Shown here: positions 15,592-23,012 of the stretch, in pieces | Layout of the letters: every line of letters begins with the position of its first letter | Position numbering within the stretch: position 1 is the stretch's first letter | Source: Streptosporangium sp. NBC_01755 | Lineage (GTDB): Bacteria > Actinomycetota > Actinomycetes > Streptosporangiales > Streptosporangiaceae | Assembly: GCF_035917995.1 (NCBI RefSeq) | Contig: NZ_CP109131.1 | Coordinates: 5,580,001-5,644,000 of the forward strand | DNA length: 64,000 bases | Direction: 5' to 3' | The notes under the pieces: generated by a model | Told to the model about the DNA's origin: nothing | Seen by the model: only the letters and a program-made list of their open reading frames with translations | The model's database searches: none | Program-made: the position numbers and the translations under genes

Positions 15592-15905
15592 CCGGCCGCC
15601 GCCAGCCGCTGCTCGCGTGCTGCCTTCGCGTACCGGTTCACCTGCCGGGACGACAGCCCCAGCTCGAAGCGGATCCGCGCCGGGGAGAAGCCACGCACCT
15701 CCATCGCGATGTACCGGTTCAGGGTGCCGGTACCGATGCGGCCGGTCGGCCGCCATGGGGAGCCGTCGGGTTCGGAGAGCGGGTACTGGTCGAGGGTGCC
15801 CGCGCGCTGGTGTCGGGCGTAGCAGCTCACGATGAGGCCGCGCGCCATGTGCAGTCCGGGCCGGTTGCAGCAGAGGCAGCGGATTTTGACGGTGCACCTA
15901 CCCAC
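15588..15905 (-). CDS. phage DNA-binding protein (zinc knuckle + HTH)
   Basis: The protein has 105 residues. The N-terminus (KIRCLCCNRPGLHMARGLIV, then SCYARHQRAG) looks like a treble-clef type zinc site. The C-terminal 45 residues (EVRGFSPARIRFELGLSSRQ, then VNRYAKAAREQR) form a helix-turn-helix. Start at the GTG 15905, which has GGAGGTGG upstream and overlaps the resolvase end by 8 bases. Probably a transcriptional regulator of phage genes; target unknown. Confidence 0.6.
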   Translation of the reverse strand: MGRCTVKIRCLCCNRPGLHMARGLIVSCYARHQRAGTLDQYPLSEPDGSPWRPTGRIGTGTLNRYIAMEVRGFSPARIRFELGLSSRQVNRYAKAAREQRLAAAG

Positions 15906-16431
15906 GACCCACCACCTCCGGCCAGGACACCTTGTCGAGTGCGGCCTGCTGCGCCGCGGGCAGGTCGACGATGGGGTGGCCGAGGTGGTGCAGGCCTGCG
16001 GCGCGTAGCCACCAGGCGTCCGCTTGGTTGTCGTCGCGGATGTCCAGGCCGGTGCGCTGGAACAAGGCCATTCGCATGTCGGGCTTGGTGGCGTTGCCGC
16101 GGCCGGTCGCGTACTTCTTCAACGTCGCGGGCGGCGCGATGGCGTACGGGATGTCGGCGCCGTCCAGGGTGTAGGCGATCAGCCACCACAGTCCGGCGGC
16201 TTCATGGTGGCCGGCGCCGGACATATTGCCGTACGACGGGCCTTCCACCACCACCAGGTCGACGCTGTCCCGGGCGTGGCCCATGACTGCAGAGCAGATC
16301 CAGGCCAGGCGGTCGGTGCCGAGTAGGTCTCCGCAGGTGACGCGTTCGGTGTGACCGTCGGGGCGGGCGATGCCGGTGGCGGCGAGGGACAGGTCGAGGC
16401 CAATGACTCGGGGGATCAGGGGAGCGGTCAT
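15898..16431 (-). CDS. RuvC-like Holliday junction resolvase
   Basis: The protein has 177 residues with an RNase H-like fold. The first strand is IGLDLSLAATGIA with catalytic Asp13, the second acidic residue lies in VDLVVVEGPSYG, and the C-terminal Asp lies in RDDNQADAWWLRAAG. This is the DEDD-type pattern of RuvC. It would resolve branched DNA before packaging or during recombination. I chose the ATG at 16431 because it overlaps the upstream stop (ATGA). Longer frames only add Arg-rich read-through. Confidence 0.82.
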   Translation of the reverse strand: MTAPLIPRVIGLDLSLAATGIARPDGHTERVTCGDLLGTDRLAWICSAVMGHARDSVDLVVVEGPSYGNMSGAGHHEAAGLWWLIAYTLDGADIPYAIAPPATLKKYATGRGNATKPDMRMALFQRTGLDIRDDNQADAWWLRAAGLHHLGHPIVDLPAAQQAALDKVSWPEVVGRG

Positions 16432-16796
16432 GAGCCGCTCCGGAGGATGGCGCGGGCCACGTTGAGGGCGTGCCGGAGGTCGTCGACCATCGGCGCGTCC
16501 TCGCGGATCTCGATGCCGTCCCAGGACTCCAGCCAGGCGGCGAGCGGCTCGGCCAGGAGCGGGGAGGCGAACGCCATCCACTCCCAGTCGGCGTCCGAGA
16601 CGGCCACGCCGTCTTCGGCGTAGCTCCTGGCGACCTCGGCGGCGTAGGCCGAATCCTTCTCGGTGGCTCCTTCGGAGATGATCCACCGAGGGCAGATCTC
16701 GACCCCCTGGACGGCGGCCCACGGCCCGGCGGTGGTGTTCTTGGCCTTCTCACGCAGCCGGGCGGCGGCGGCGCGGAGCTCCTGTGCTGCCGTCAC
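16428..16796 (-). CDS. hypothetical phage protein
   Basis: The protein has 122 residues from the GTG 16796-16794, with GTGA coupling to the membrane protein gene upstream and ATGA coupling to the resolvase. It starts VTAAQELRAAAARLREKAKN and ends DDLRHALNVARAILRSGS. The layout (helix, TTAGPW motif, acidic middle) resembles small actinophage and actinobacterial proteins of unknown function that begin TAAELLRAAA. No catalytic motif. Confidence 0.6.
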   Translation of the reverse strand: MTAAQELRAAAARLREKAKNTTAGPWAAVQGVEICPRWIISEGATEKDSAYAAEVARSYAEDGVAVSDADWEWMAFASPLLAEPLAAWLESWDGIEIREDAPMVDDLRHALNVARAILRSGS

Positions 16797-17068
16797 CGCT
16801 GCACCTCCTGGCGAGCCCAGAAGATGAGGCCGAGCACCATGGCGGCCAGGAGCCACACTGCGGCCAGGAGCACCCACACCGGCGCCGTGTCCGGCCACAC
16901 CGACAGCGAGGCCGGGCCACCGGCGAACCAGATGGCGGCGAAGACGGCGAGCAGGGTGCAGGCGGCGGCGGTGGTGGCGTGGATCCAGCGGCGGGAGTGG
17001 GCGGCCAGGGCGGCGAGGAGGGCGCCGGCCAGAGCGACCAGGCCACACAAGATCGAGGCGCCGATCAC
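16793..17068 (-). CDS. small membrane protein, about three TM segments
   Basis: The protein has 91 residues. Hydrophobic stretches IGASILCGLVALAGALLAAL, TTAAACTLLAVFAAIWFAGG and VWVLLAAVWLLAAMVLGLIF predict three transmembrane helices. The GTG at 17068 has a GGAGGAG ribosome binding site; a TTG six codons upstream is less likely. It may be a superinfection-exclusion or other lysogenic-conversion protein, but that is speculation from location alone. Confidence 0.6.
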   Translation of the reverse strand: MIGASILCGLVALAGALLAALAAHSRRWIHATTAAACTLLAVFAAIWFAGGPASLSVWPDTAPVWVLLAAVWLLAAMVLGLIFWARQEVQR

Positions 17069-17098
17069 GACTTCTCCTCCGTGCAAGGGCAGAGGGAC

Positions 17099-17338
17099 TC
17101 ATTCATCACGCTGGTGGGGGAGCCGGTGGTACAGGTGCGGGGCTCCGCCGTCGACCTCGCGTGTCATCACCTCGACGGCCTTGCAGCCGGGCAGCGGGCA
17201 GGGGGTCGGGACGGCGAGGACCTTCACCGCGGGCGGCAGGGTCGGCACGCGGTCGGGGTTGACAGAGGCGTACGGGATGCGGACGATCATGTTCGGGGTG
17301 AGATCACCGAACTTCGGCGGGCGGTACTGTTCAGGCAT
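17099..17338 (-). CDS. hypothetical phage protein
   Basis: The protein has 79 residues (MPEQYRPPKFGDLTPNMIVR), beta-rich, with a CxxxxC (CPLPGC) and VEVMTREVDGGAPHLYH. The ATG at 17338 has an AGAGAGG ribosome binding site. No recognised family. It follows the hairpin at 17393-17414, so its level may be tuned by that structure. Confidence 0.55.
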   Translation of the reverse strand: MPEQYRPPKFGDLTPNMIVRIPYASVNPDRVPTLPPAVKVLAVPTPCPLPGCKAVEVMTREVDGGAPHLYHRLPHQRDE

Positions 17339-17392
17339 GGCCTGACCTCTCTTCATCACGCGATGGGTGTGGGGGGTTGGTGCCTACGGGCT

Positions 17393-17414
17393 CCCGGCCG
17401 GTCGCACGGCCGGG
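17393..17414 (-). terminator. hairpin in the early leftward operon
   Basis: A perfect 8-bp stem, CCCGGCCG (17393-17400) with CGGCCGGG (17407-17414), has a 6-base loop. It lies between the genes at 17426-17731 and 17099-17338. It may attenuate early transcription, or be an antitermination target. Confidence 0.5.
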
Positions 17415-17425
17415 GCCCGGACCTA

Positions 17426-17731
17426 CTACGCGGAGCGGCGCATCCGCTTGAGGCGCTCGGCCTCGCGGATCTCCTTCTTCACCCTCTTAGCCGCCGCAGC
17501 CCGCAGCGACATACCGCGCATGTACGCCCGGTGCGCGCTCTCGGCGTTCTTCTGGATGTCCTTCTCGCGAACCTTGCCCTCGGCGCGGATCTTGGTGATC
17601 CAGTGGTCCAGCGACGTCGGGGAGGCCGCCCGCGCCGCCGCGGTCCGCTCGGACCGGTCCGGAGTCATCGCCCAGGAGCGATCAACCGCGATACGACGCT
17701 GCGCGGACACGATCCGCGGGTCAGCCGCCAT
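17426..17731 (-). CDS. basic helical phage protein
   Basis: The protein has 101 residues, very basic and helical (ERTAAARAASPTSLDHWITK, EKDIQKNAESAHRAYMRGMS, KRVKKEIREAERLKRMRRSA). Its ATG shares one base with the stop of the HTH gene upstream. The composition suggests nucleic acid binding. Second gene of the leftward early operon. No family recognised. Confidence 0.6.
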   Translation of the reverse strand: MAADPRIVSAQRRIAVDRSWAMTPDRSERTAAARAASPTSLDHWITKIRAEGKVREKDIQKNAESAHRAYMRGMSLRAAAAKRVKKEIREAERLKRMRRSA

Positions 17732-17937
17732 CAGCCAGCCACCTGCTCGGACTCCTGCAGCGCCTGGTACCGGTCGAACGACTCCTTGCTGATGAGCACC
17801 CGCCCCTGCGGGCTGGCCTGCGTTTTGATCGCCTCAAGGTCACCGCGCTTGATCATCCGGGTGACCGTGGATCGGTGCCGGCCTAGCCGTTTGCAGACCG
17901 TGGGGAGCGTCAGATATTGCGGGGATTTCTTAGCCAT
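17731..17937 (-). CDS. excisionase/Cro-like helix-turn-helix protein
   Basis: The protein has 68 residues. YLTLPTVCKRLGRHRSTVTR and the following MIKRGDLEAIKTQASPQGRV, LISKESFDRY form a winged helix of the HTH_17 (MerR-like excisionase) type. It is the first leftward gene, divergent from the repressor, with four putative operators in between. It could be the excisionase partner of the integrase, or the anti-repressor/Cro of the switch. Which one cannot be told from sequence. Confidence 0.7.
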   Translation of the reverse strand: MAKKSPQYLTLPTVCKRLGRHRSTVTRMIKRGDLEAIKTQASPQGRVLISKESFDRYQALQESEQVAG

Positions 17938-17955
17938 GTGGTGCCTCGTTCATGT

Positions 17956-18089
17956 CACAAGGTGATGCAACGTGAACCATGACGCTACATGCAAGACCAT
18001 AAATGACGCAAGGTGGCGCATCTCTGACCGGTGCTAGTTGCGTCACCTTGCTGGCCGGTCATGGAGCATCGTGATACAAGGTGATGCAT
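17956..18089. promoter_or_regulatory. divergent operator cluster of the lysogeny switch
   Basis: Four copies of a 14-mer RCAAGGTGRYGCAW lie in the gap between the HTH gene and the repressor. They are ACAAGGTGATGCA (within 17956-17969), GCAAGGTGGCGCAT (18008-18021), an inverted TTGCGTCACCTTGC (18038-18051), and ACAAGGTGATGCAT (18076-18089), which runs over the repressor start codon. A TGATAC -10-like box (18072-18077) lies about 10 bases before the ATG, so the repressor mRNA may be leaderless. Confidence 0.7.
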
Positions 18090-18609
18090 GAGCGAGGGAA
18101 GAAAAGGGCCGCCCGGCTACGGGTTTTGGGTACGGGCCGAGCGAGAACGCACCGCGCGCGGGTGGACCAAAGTCGCGCTGATCAAACGGGCGGGTATCGC
18201 ACGAAAGACCTATGACCGCCTAGAGGTGCAGCAGAGGGCCGCGCTACCGGAGACGATCAACAAGATCGCCGACGCGCTCGACATCGACCGGCTGGAAGCC
18301 GCACAACTAGCCGGCCTGGACCCCTCCACTGTTTCGGTCTCCGTGGGGGAGACCGCAACACCGCAGGAGACCGGGAGCTCACGCCTTGAAGAGTTGCTGG
18401 CCCGAATCACGGGCGAGCGGCGAAAGCGCCTCGAGCGCATGCATGCCGAAGAGCGCGACCGCTTCGAGCGGGCGCTGGCGCAGGCAAGAGCGGATTACCA
18501 GCGATCCATTTCCAGGATTGAGGAAATCCTGGAAATGGAAATAGGGCGTGACCAAAAATCCTCTGATCCGGACGACGGCCGGGAGGGTGAAAAACGGACC
18601 GATGCATAG
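18088..18609 (+). CDS. prophage repressor (HTH-XRE, C-terminal coiled coil)
   Basis: The protein has 173 residues. Residues about 12-75 (YGFWVRAERERTARGWTKVA, LIKRAGIARKTYDRLEVQQR, and following) form an XRE-type helix-turn-helix. Residues about 100-155 (RLEELLARITGERRKRLERM and on) are a long charged coiled coil, probably for dimerisation, rather than a LexA-like autocleavage domain. It is the only rightward regulatory gene in the element and is flanked by the operator cluster. The expected role is maintaining lysogeny by blocking the leftward promoters. With no cleavage domain, induction would need another route. Confidence 0.78.
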   Translation: MSEGRKGPPGYGFWVRAERERTARGWTKVALIKRAGIARKTYDRLEVQQRAALPETINKIADALDIDRLEAAQLAGLDPSTVSVSVGETATPQETGSSRLEELLARITGERRKRLERMHAEERDRFERALAQARADYQRSISRIEEILEMEIGRDQKSSDPDDGREGEKRTDA

Positions 18610-18731
18610 TGCGCAAAAAAATCACACGAAAGACTGTCCGAAAGTGTGAACTTGAGTGTTATATGGGGCGTGCTTATAGAACATAAGGTTGTATGGCACG
18701 TTCCATGTGCACGATTGCCCGCGGAGGCCCA

Positions 18732-18953
18732 ATGTCGCGTCCTCTCCTCATCGCCCTCATCACCCTGTGGATACTCAACATCGTCTACGTCGGCCTGTAC
18801 TACACAGTCGGCACCCCCCTCGATGAGCCCGCGCAGCGCTTCGCGCTCGCGCTCGCCCTCGCCGTCACCGTTGCCGCGCTCGTCCAGCGCAGCAACCGCG
18901 ACTTCAGTGAGGGATACAGATGTGGTCGCGCCGACGAACGCGACGGCAAGTAG
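18732..18953 (+). CDS. small two-TM membrane protein of the prophage
   Basis: The protein has 73 residues. Two hydrophobic segments (LLIALITLWILNIVYVGLYY and the stretch around FALALALAVTVAALV) precede a charged C-terminus (DFSEGYRCGRADERDGK). A GGAGG ribosome binding site lies five bases before the ATG at 18732. Expressed in the same direction as the repressor, it could be made in the lysogen and act in superinfection exclusion. No homologue recognised. Confidence 0.55.
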   Translation: MSRPLLIALITLWILNIVYVGLYYTVGTPLDEPAQRFALALALAVTVAALVQRSNRDFSEGYRCGRADERDGK

Positions 18954-19067
18954 TCCCACCCCGTGCCGGCCCCGCCCACACGTGGCTGTGTGAGCGTGGC
19001 CATCTCGACCATCCCCGCCGGGCCTGCGACGACGCAGACCCGCAGCGGGGATTCCTCGCTTTCCGCC

Positions 19068-20051
19068 TCAGATGCGGTCGCTCGGAGACAGGCGCGCATG
19101 CGTTTCTCTCGCCCGCTCCGCCACCAGGTCCCCCGTGTAAAGGCGCACCATTCCCGGATCCTTCCACCCCAAAATGCTCTGCACCTCGTCGCAATTCGCC
19201 CCCGCCTTCAACAAGCTGTGCGCCGCGGTGCCCCGGAACCGATGCGGATGCACATCCTGCACCCCGGCCCGCTCCCCGAGCTGCCGCAGGATGTACCGCA
19301 TCCCCGACGGCGTCATCCCCCGCGCACCGCTGCCCCGCAGTCCCAGCCACAGACTCGGAGAGTCAGCGGTGCGCCGCGCGGCCCGGACCCGCAGATACCG
19401 GTCCAGCGCCGCCGCGGTCTTCGCGCCGATCGGCGCCCAGTGCTCATCACCACCCTTCAGCATGATGCGGAGCCGGCGGCCGCGCAGGTCCACATCGGGG
19501 ACCTGGAGACCGGCCAGGCCGGCCACCCTCATCCCGTTGTCCATGAGGATCCGAAGGATCGCCGTATCACGCCGGGACTCGAAGTCCGCGCCCTTGCAGG
19601 CGGCCACCAGCGCGGCCAGGTCCTCGTCGGTCAGGTACTTGCGTGCCTTCTTCGGCACGTGGGGCCGGTCCGCGCGCAGCACGGGGGAGAAGGTTGTCCG
19701 ATCCTCCTCAGAGATCAGCCAGTTGAAGAAGATGCCGAGGTAGGCGTGATGGGCTGAGGAGGTGTGGACGCTGGTCCGGGCCTGCTCGGAGACGAGGAAG
19801 GCGCGGACATGCTCGGCGGTGACGCCCTCGGCGTCGGCGGGCAGCTGGTGCTCGGCGAGGTAGGCGATGAAGCGACGCGCGGATTTCGTGTACAGCTCGA
19901 TCGTGTACGGGGCCTTGTTCTGCGTTTCGAGGGCGAGCTGCCAGGAGTCGACGAGGGGCAGCAGAGGCGCGCCGGCGGCCATGGTGGCCTTCTTCCGGCG
20001 GCCTCGGGGGCGGTGGGCGTCGAACGCGATGACGTTTGAGGTTTCGGACAT
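19068..20051 (-). CDS. int: phage tyrosine integrase
   Basis: The protein has 327 residues. An N-terminal SAM-like core-binding domain (about 30-125, YTIELYTKSARRFIAYLAEH) precedes a catalytic domain. Active-site residues are visible: Arg175 (DNGMRVAG), Lys199, the HPHRFRGT box (His270, Arg273), Trp296 at the H/W position (LGWKDPG) and Tyr305 (MVRLYTG). It catalyses integration and, with an excisionase, excision. It is convergent with the 18732-18953 gene and its start faces the chromosome boundary, so the attachment site should lie just to its right. Confidence 0.92.
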   Translation of the reverse strand: MSETSNVIAFDAHRPRGRRKKATMAAGAPLLPLVDSWQLALETQNKAPYTIELYTKSARRFIAYLAEHQLPADAEGVTAEHVRAFLVSEQARTSVHTSSAHHAYLGIFFNWLISEEDRTTFSPVLRADRPHVPKKARKYLTDEDLAALVAACKGADFESRRDTAILRILMDNGMRVAGLAGLQVPDVDLRGRRLRIMLKGGDEHWAPIGAKTAAALDRYLRVRAARRTADSPSLWLGLRGSGARGMTPSGMRYILRQLGERAGVQDVHPHRFRGTAAHSLLKAGANCDEVQSILGWKDPGMVRLYTGDLVAERARETHARLSPSDRI

Positions 20052-20278
20052 AGGAGGAGGCTCCGATCTTGGATGCAGCCATCAACCGGCCGCCCAGGGG
20101 AGGAAGCCGATTATTGGCTCTGAGCCCTATGTACAAGTCTCGGATCCGGTGACCGCGGCGCCTTTTCGGCTGTCATCTAGCCGGTGACCATGGCTGATGC
20201 GGAGTAAGCCGGGAGGGCGGGATTGCGGTTATCGGCCCCTTAACCTCGTCTTATCGTTTCAGGTGGCACAGTGAGCGC
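20052..20278. other. prophage-chromosome boundary region (attachment site expected)
   Basis: This 227-base non-coding stretch separates the integrase from the first chromosomal gene and must contain or lie close to one attachment junction. I see no tRNA or tmRNA 3' end here. The opposite junction lies outside the window, so the core sequence cannot be determined. Confidence 0.45.
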
Positions 20279-20824
20279 ATGCGCAAGCGTCTTCCCCTGG
20301 TCGTGGCCGGATGGCTGGTCACCGGGCTTCTCGCGACCGGAGCGGGTGTGGCGGTGATCGACCGTCTCAGCGAGCCGCTGACGACCGCCGGGCTCCGGCC
20401 TCTCTCCGCGGCCGAGGTCGACAAGGCTCTCGCTCTCGCCTCGTCCCTTCCCGGCGGTCTTCCCACCGCCGCTCCCACGGCCGTCCCCACGTCCGGGGTC
20501 ACCTCGGATCCCGCCGGGTCCGCTTCCGAACCGACCGTCGCCGAGTCCGCTCCCCAGCCGGCCGCTACCGTCACCGCCACGCCCGTCGCGGAGCCCGGCG
20601 AGAGCCGGGTGATCACCACGGCGGGCGGCAGGGTCATCGCCCGGTGTAAGGACGGCCTGGTCACCCTCCGGTCGTGGAGCCCGGCCCAGGGATTCCAGAC
20701 CGACGACGTCGAGCGTGGACCCGCCGACCGGGCCCGCGTCGAGTTCGAGTCCGAGGAGACCGAGGTCAAGGTCGAGGTCAACTGCGCGGCCGACGGATCA
20801 CCCGTCCACCGCGTCCACAGCTGA
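20279..20824 (+). CDS. secreted or membrane-anchored hypothetical protein
   Basis: The protein has 181 residues. One hydrophobic segment near the N-terminus (LPLVVAGWLVTGLLATGAGV) acts as signal peptide or anchor. A Pro/Thr/Ala-rich linker follows (about 55-105), then a small C-terminal domain with two Cys (ARCKDGLVTLRSWSPAQGF, VKVEVNCAADG) that may form a disulfide. Actinobacterial proteins of this layout are usually uncharacterised. First chromosomal gene to the right of the prophage. Confidence 0.6.
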   Translation: MRKRLPLVVAGWLVTGLLATGAGVAVIDRLSEPLTTAGLRPLSAAEVDKALALASSLPGGLPTAAPTAVPTSGVTSDPAGSASEPTVAESAPQPAATVTATPVAEPGESRVITTAGGRVIARCKDGLVTLRSWSPAQGFQTDDVERGPADRARVEFESEETEVKVEVNCAADGSPVHRVHS

Positions 20825-20903
20825 TCGGCCGTGGCCGGGGCTCCCCGTCCGCGAAGTCGGGTCCACGGCGCCGCGGCGGGCGGGGGGCAGGCAGGAGCGG
20901 CTG

Positions 20904-21608
20904 TCAGCCGCAGCGGTCCGCGTCCCCGGCCTCCACCTCGGGAGCCTCGTCGGCCACCGTGACCGAGAGCTGGGCGGTCGAGGCGACCAGGCTGCCCCTG
21001 GGGGACTTGGCGGCCTTCTCGTCGACCACGATCCCGCGCTCGCCGAGCAGATCGTACGTCTTCGCGTCGAAGATCAGATCCTGCCTGACGCCGTCGAGGC
21101 CGACCCTGCCGACGCCGATCCCCTCGCGTCCGGCCGCGTCCTCGGCCCGCTCGGTGACGTCGACCCCGGGGATGGTGCCCACCGCCTTGAACAGCGCCGC
21201 CCGCTGCGCCGGGGGCATGTAGGTCTCCCTGAGCATGTCGCCCGCCGCGGTGAAGGCCGCCTCGTCCTTGGAGTTGCCGCCCCGGTCGCCGGTGTAGAGG
21301 TGGGCGCGCATCCCGTCGGCGTCCGTGGGGAGCCTCCTGAGCGCCGCGTGGTCGGTACGCAGGTATTCGGGGGTCTTCGCGCAGTTCACCAGCGGCATCG
21401 TCTCGACTCCGGGCTCCTTGTACGCCGTCTCGGGGATCGGCCAGCCCGGGTAGGCCCTGGGCTCCAGGTGTTCGATCCGCAGCACGCCGTTCCTCGTCCC
21501 GTCGGCGGACAGCCAGATGGCTCGCCTGGTCCGGTAGAGGTAGCGGGTCTCCTCATCTGGCTCGCCCGTCTCCGGGTTCATCGCCTCGAAGCCGAAGGAG
21601 CCGTACGT
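20904..21608 (-). pseudogene. CU044_5270-family protein, 5'-truncated
   Basis: The C-terminal 230 or so residues match the CU044_5270 family: RLPTDADGMRAHLYTGDRGG, then MLRETYMPPAQRAALFKAVG, IPGVDVTERAEDAAG, QDLIFDAKTYDLLGERGIVV. Family members are about 330-360 residues with an N-terminal membrane segment, which is missing here. Upstream the frame runs into the sigma factor fragment in a different frame. An internal ATG (21581) could still give a protein without the anchor. Confidence 0.65.
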
Positions 21609-21852
21609 CGTACCGGGTCCGCTTGCGGAAGGCCACGAGGAACGTCTCGGCCGTCATGTCGTCGGCCGTGGTCACGTCGTCCAGCCGCCGCGCCACGTAC
21701 CGGTGGATCTCGTCGGCGTGCCGGTCGAAGAGCCCGGCGAACCTGTCCGGGTTCGTCAGGGACTCCCCGATCAGCGTCGCGTCGGTCGCGTCGTCGGCGG
21801 GAGGGGACAGCGGGAACGCCCCGGTCCGTTGGGGGTGATCCAGTGTCACCAC
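21553..21852 (-). pseudogene. sigma-70 family factor, 3'-truncated
   Basis: Residues about 25-80 (LTNPDRFAGLFDRHADEIHR, YVARRLDDVTTADDMTAETF, LVAFRKRTRYD) are a sigma region 2 of the ECF type. After RTRYD the homology stops and 18 unrelated residues lead to a stop. Region 4, needed for -35 recognition, is absent. The break coincides with the start of CU044_5270 homology in another frame, so one deletion probably fused the two neighbours. Confidence 0.65.
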
Positions 21853-22049
21853 CTGTTTCGTCCAGTCGTCATCAGGAGGGAATCCTTCCGGAGCGTGTAC
21901 GCACTCTCACTCCCTACTCCGCCGACCGGCTCCATCGGGTTCCATAGACGGATATGTCTCCCTTGGGTGTCGGTCGTCGGTGGTTCCGGCGCTCGCGATC
22001 AGCCGCCACTAGGATCCGCTTTCACGAAACGGGTGCAAAGGGAGAGATG

Positions 22050-22979
22050 ATGAGCGCTCAGAAGGCCGGTGGCGGCAGGCGACCGCTGTTGAAGTGGTTC
22101 CTCCTCGCGGTCGCCGTTCTGGTGGTCTCCGGGTTCGCCCTCAGCGGCTGCTCGCGCGTGAGCACCCAGCCCGACGAGGTGGTCCTGCACTACGCGGGCG
22201 GCACCTTCGAGGCCATCAAGTTCGAGAAGTGCATCAACCCCTCCAGCGGCGCCACGCTCCTCGGTCCCGGCGACAGAGGATATTCCTACCCGTTCGGCCA
22301 GCGGACCTTCGACTTCTCCGGGGCGGACGAGGCCGAGTCCAAGCCGCTGTCCGTGGTCTCCAAGGACAACGTGGAGATGATCGTGTCCGGGGTGGCGACG
22401 TTCACGTTGAACACCGACTGCAGGACGCTCCAGCACTTCCACGAGAAGATCGGGCTGAAGTTCCGCGCCTACTACGAGGAGGGCGAGTCGTCCGACGGCT
22501 GGCGGCGGATGCTCAACATCTACATGCGGGTGCCGCTGGACCGGGCCATGGACGCCGCCTCGCAGGAGTTCGAGTGGCGGGGGCTGTTCAACGACCCGAA
22601 GGTGAAGCAGGCGTGGGAGACGCGGGTCGGCCAGCTCGCCAGGGAGTTCATCAAGGGGACGGCGGGGGGCGACTACTTCTGCAGCCAGAACTACGCGGGC
22701 AGTGGGCAGTGCGGTGACATCTCCCTGACCATCCAGAAGCCCGAGCCGCCGGAGGCCCTGGTCAACGCCCTGGCCTCGGAGCAGGCGGCCAAGGCGGAGA
22801 ACGTCGCACAGACCCAGCGCAACGCCAAGGTCCGCACCGAGATCGAATCGATCAAGGACCTTGTCAAAGTCCTCGGCCCGCAGGGCGCCGTGCTCTGGCA
22901 GGCCATCCAGAAGGGGCAGGTCAGCGTGGTCCCGGTGCCGCAGGGCAGCAACCTCAACATCACCCCTCCCGGCCGCTGA
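22050..22979 (+). CDS. SPFH/Band-7-like lipoprotein
   Basis: The protein has about 309 residues. The N-terminal segment LKWFLLAVAVLVVSGFALSG ends in a lipobox-like LSGC, so it may be a lipoprotein or a membrane-anchored protein. The body resembles SPFH (stomatin/prohibitin) domains (FEAIKFEKCINPSSG, SKDNVEMIVSGVATFTLN, LAREFIKGTAGGDYFC). A helical region follows (ASEQAAKAENVAQTQRNAKV) and a C-terminal QGAVLWQAIQKGQ. Two adjacent ATGs (22047, 22050) follow AAAGGGAGAG; spacing favours 22050. Role unknown, possibly membrane organisation. Confidence 0.7.
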   Translation: MSAQKAGGGRRPLLKWFLLAVAVLVVSGFALSGCSRVSTQPDEVVLHYAGGTFEAIKFEKCINPSSGATLLGPGDRGYSYPFGQRTFDFSGADEAESKPLSVVSKDNVEMIVSGVATFTLNTDCRTLQHFHEKIGLKFRAYYEEGESSDGWRRMLNIYMRVPLDRAMDAASQEFEWRGLFNDPKVKQAWETRVGQLAREFIKGTAGGDYFCSQNYAGSGQCGDISLTIQKPEPPEALVNALASEQAAKAENVAQTQRNAKVRTEIESIKDLVKVLGPQGAVLWQAIQKGQVSVVPVPQGSNLNITPPGR

Positions 22980-23012
22980 CCCCGGTGGCCGGAACCGTCA
23001 CGGGTGACCGGT

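Noticed and set aside
18920..19465. 181-residue + strand frame overlapping the integrase end
   Set aside because: Most of it is antisense to the integrase catalytic domain and Pro/Arg/Ser rich.
20052..20278. Possible tRNA gene as integration target
   Set aside because: No T-arm GTTCGA-type sequence with flanking stems could be found by eye.
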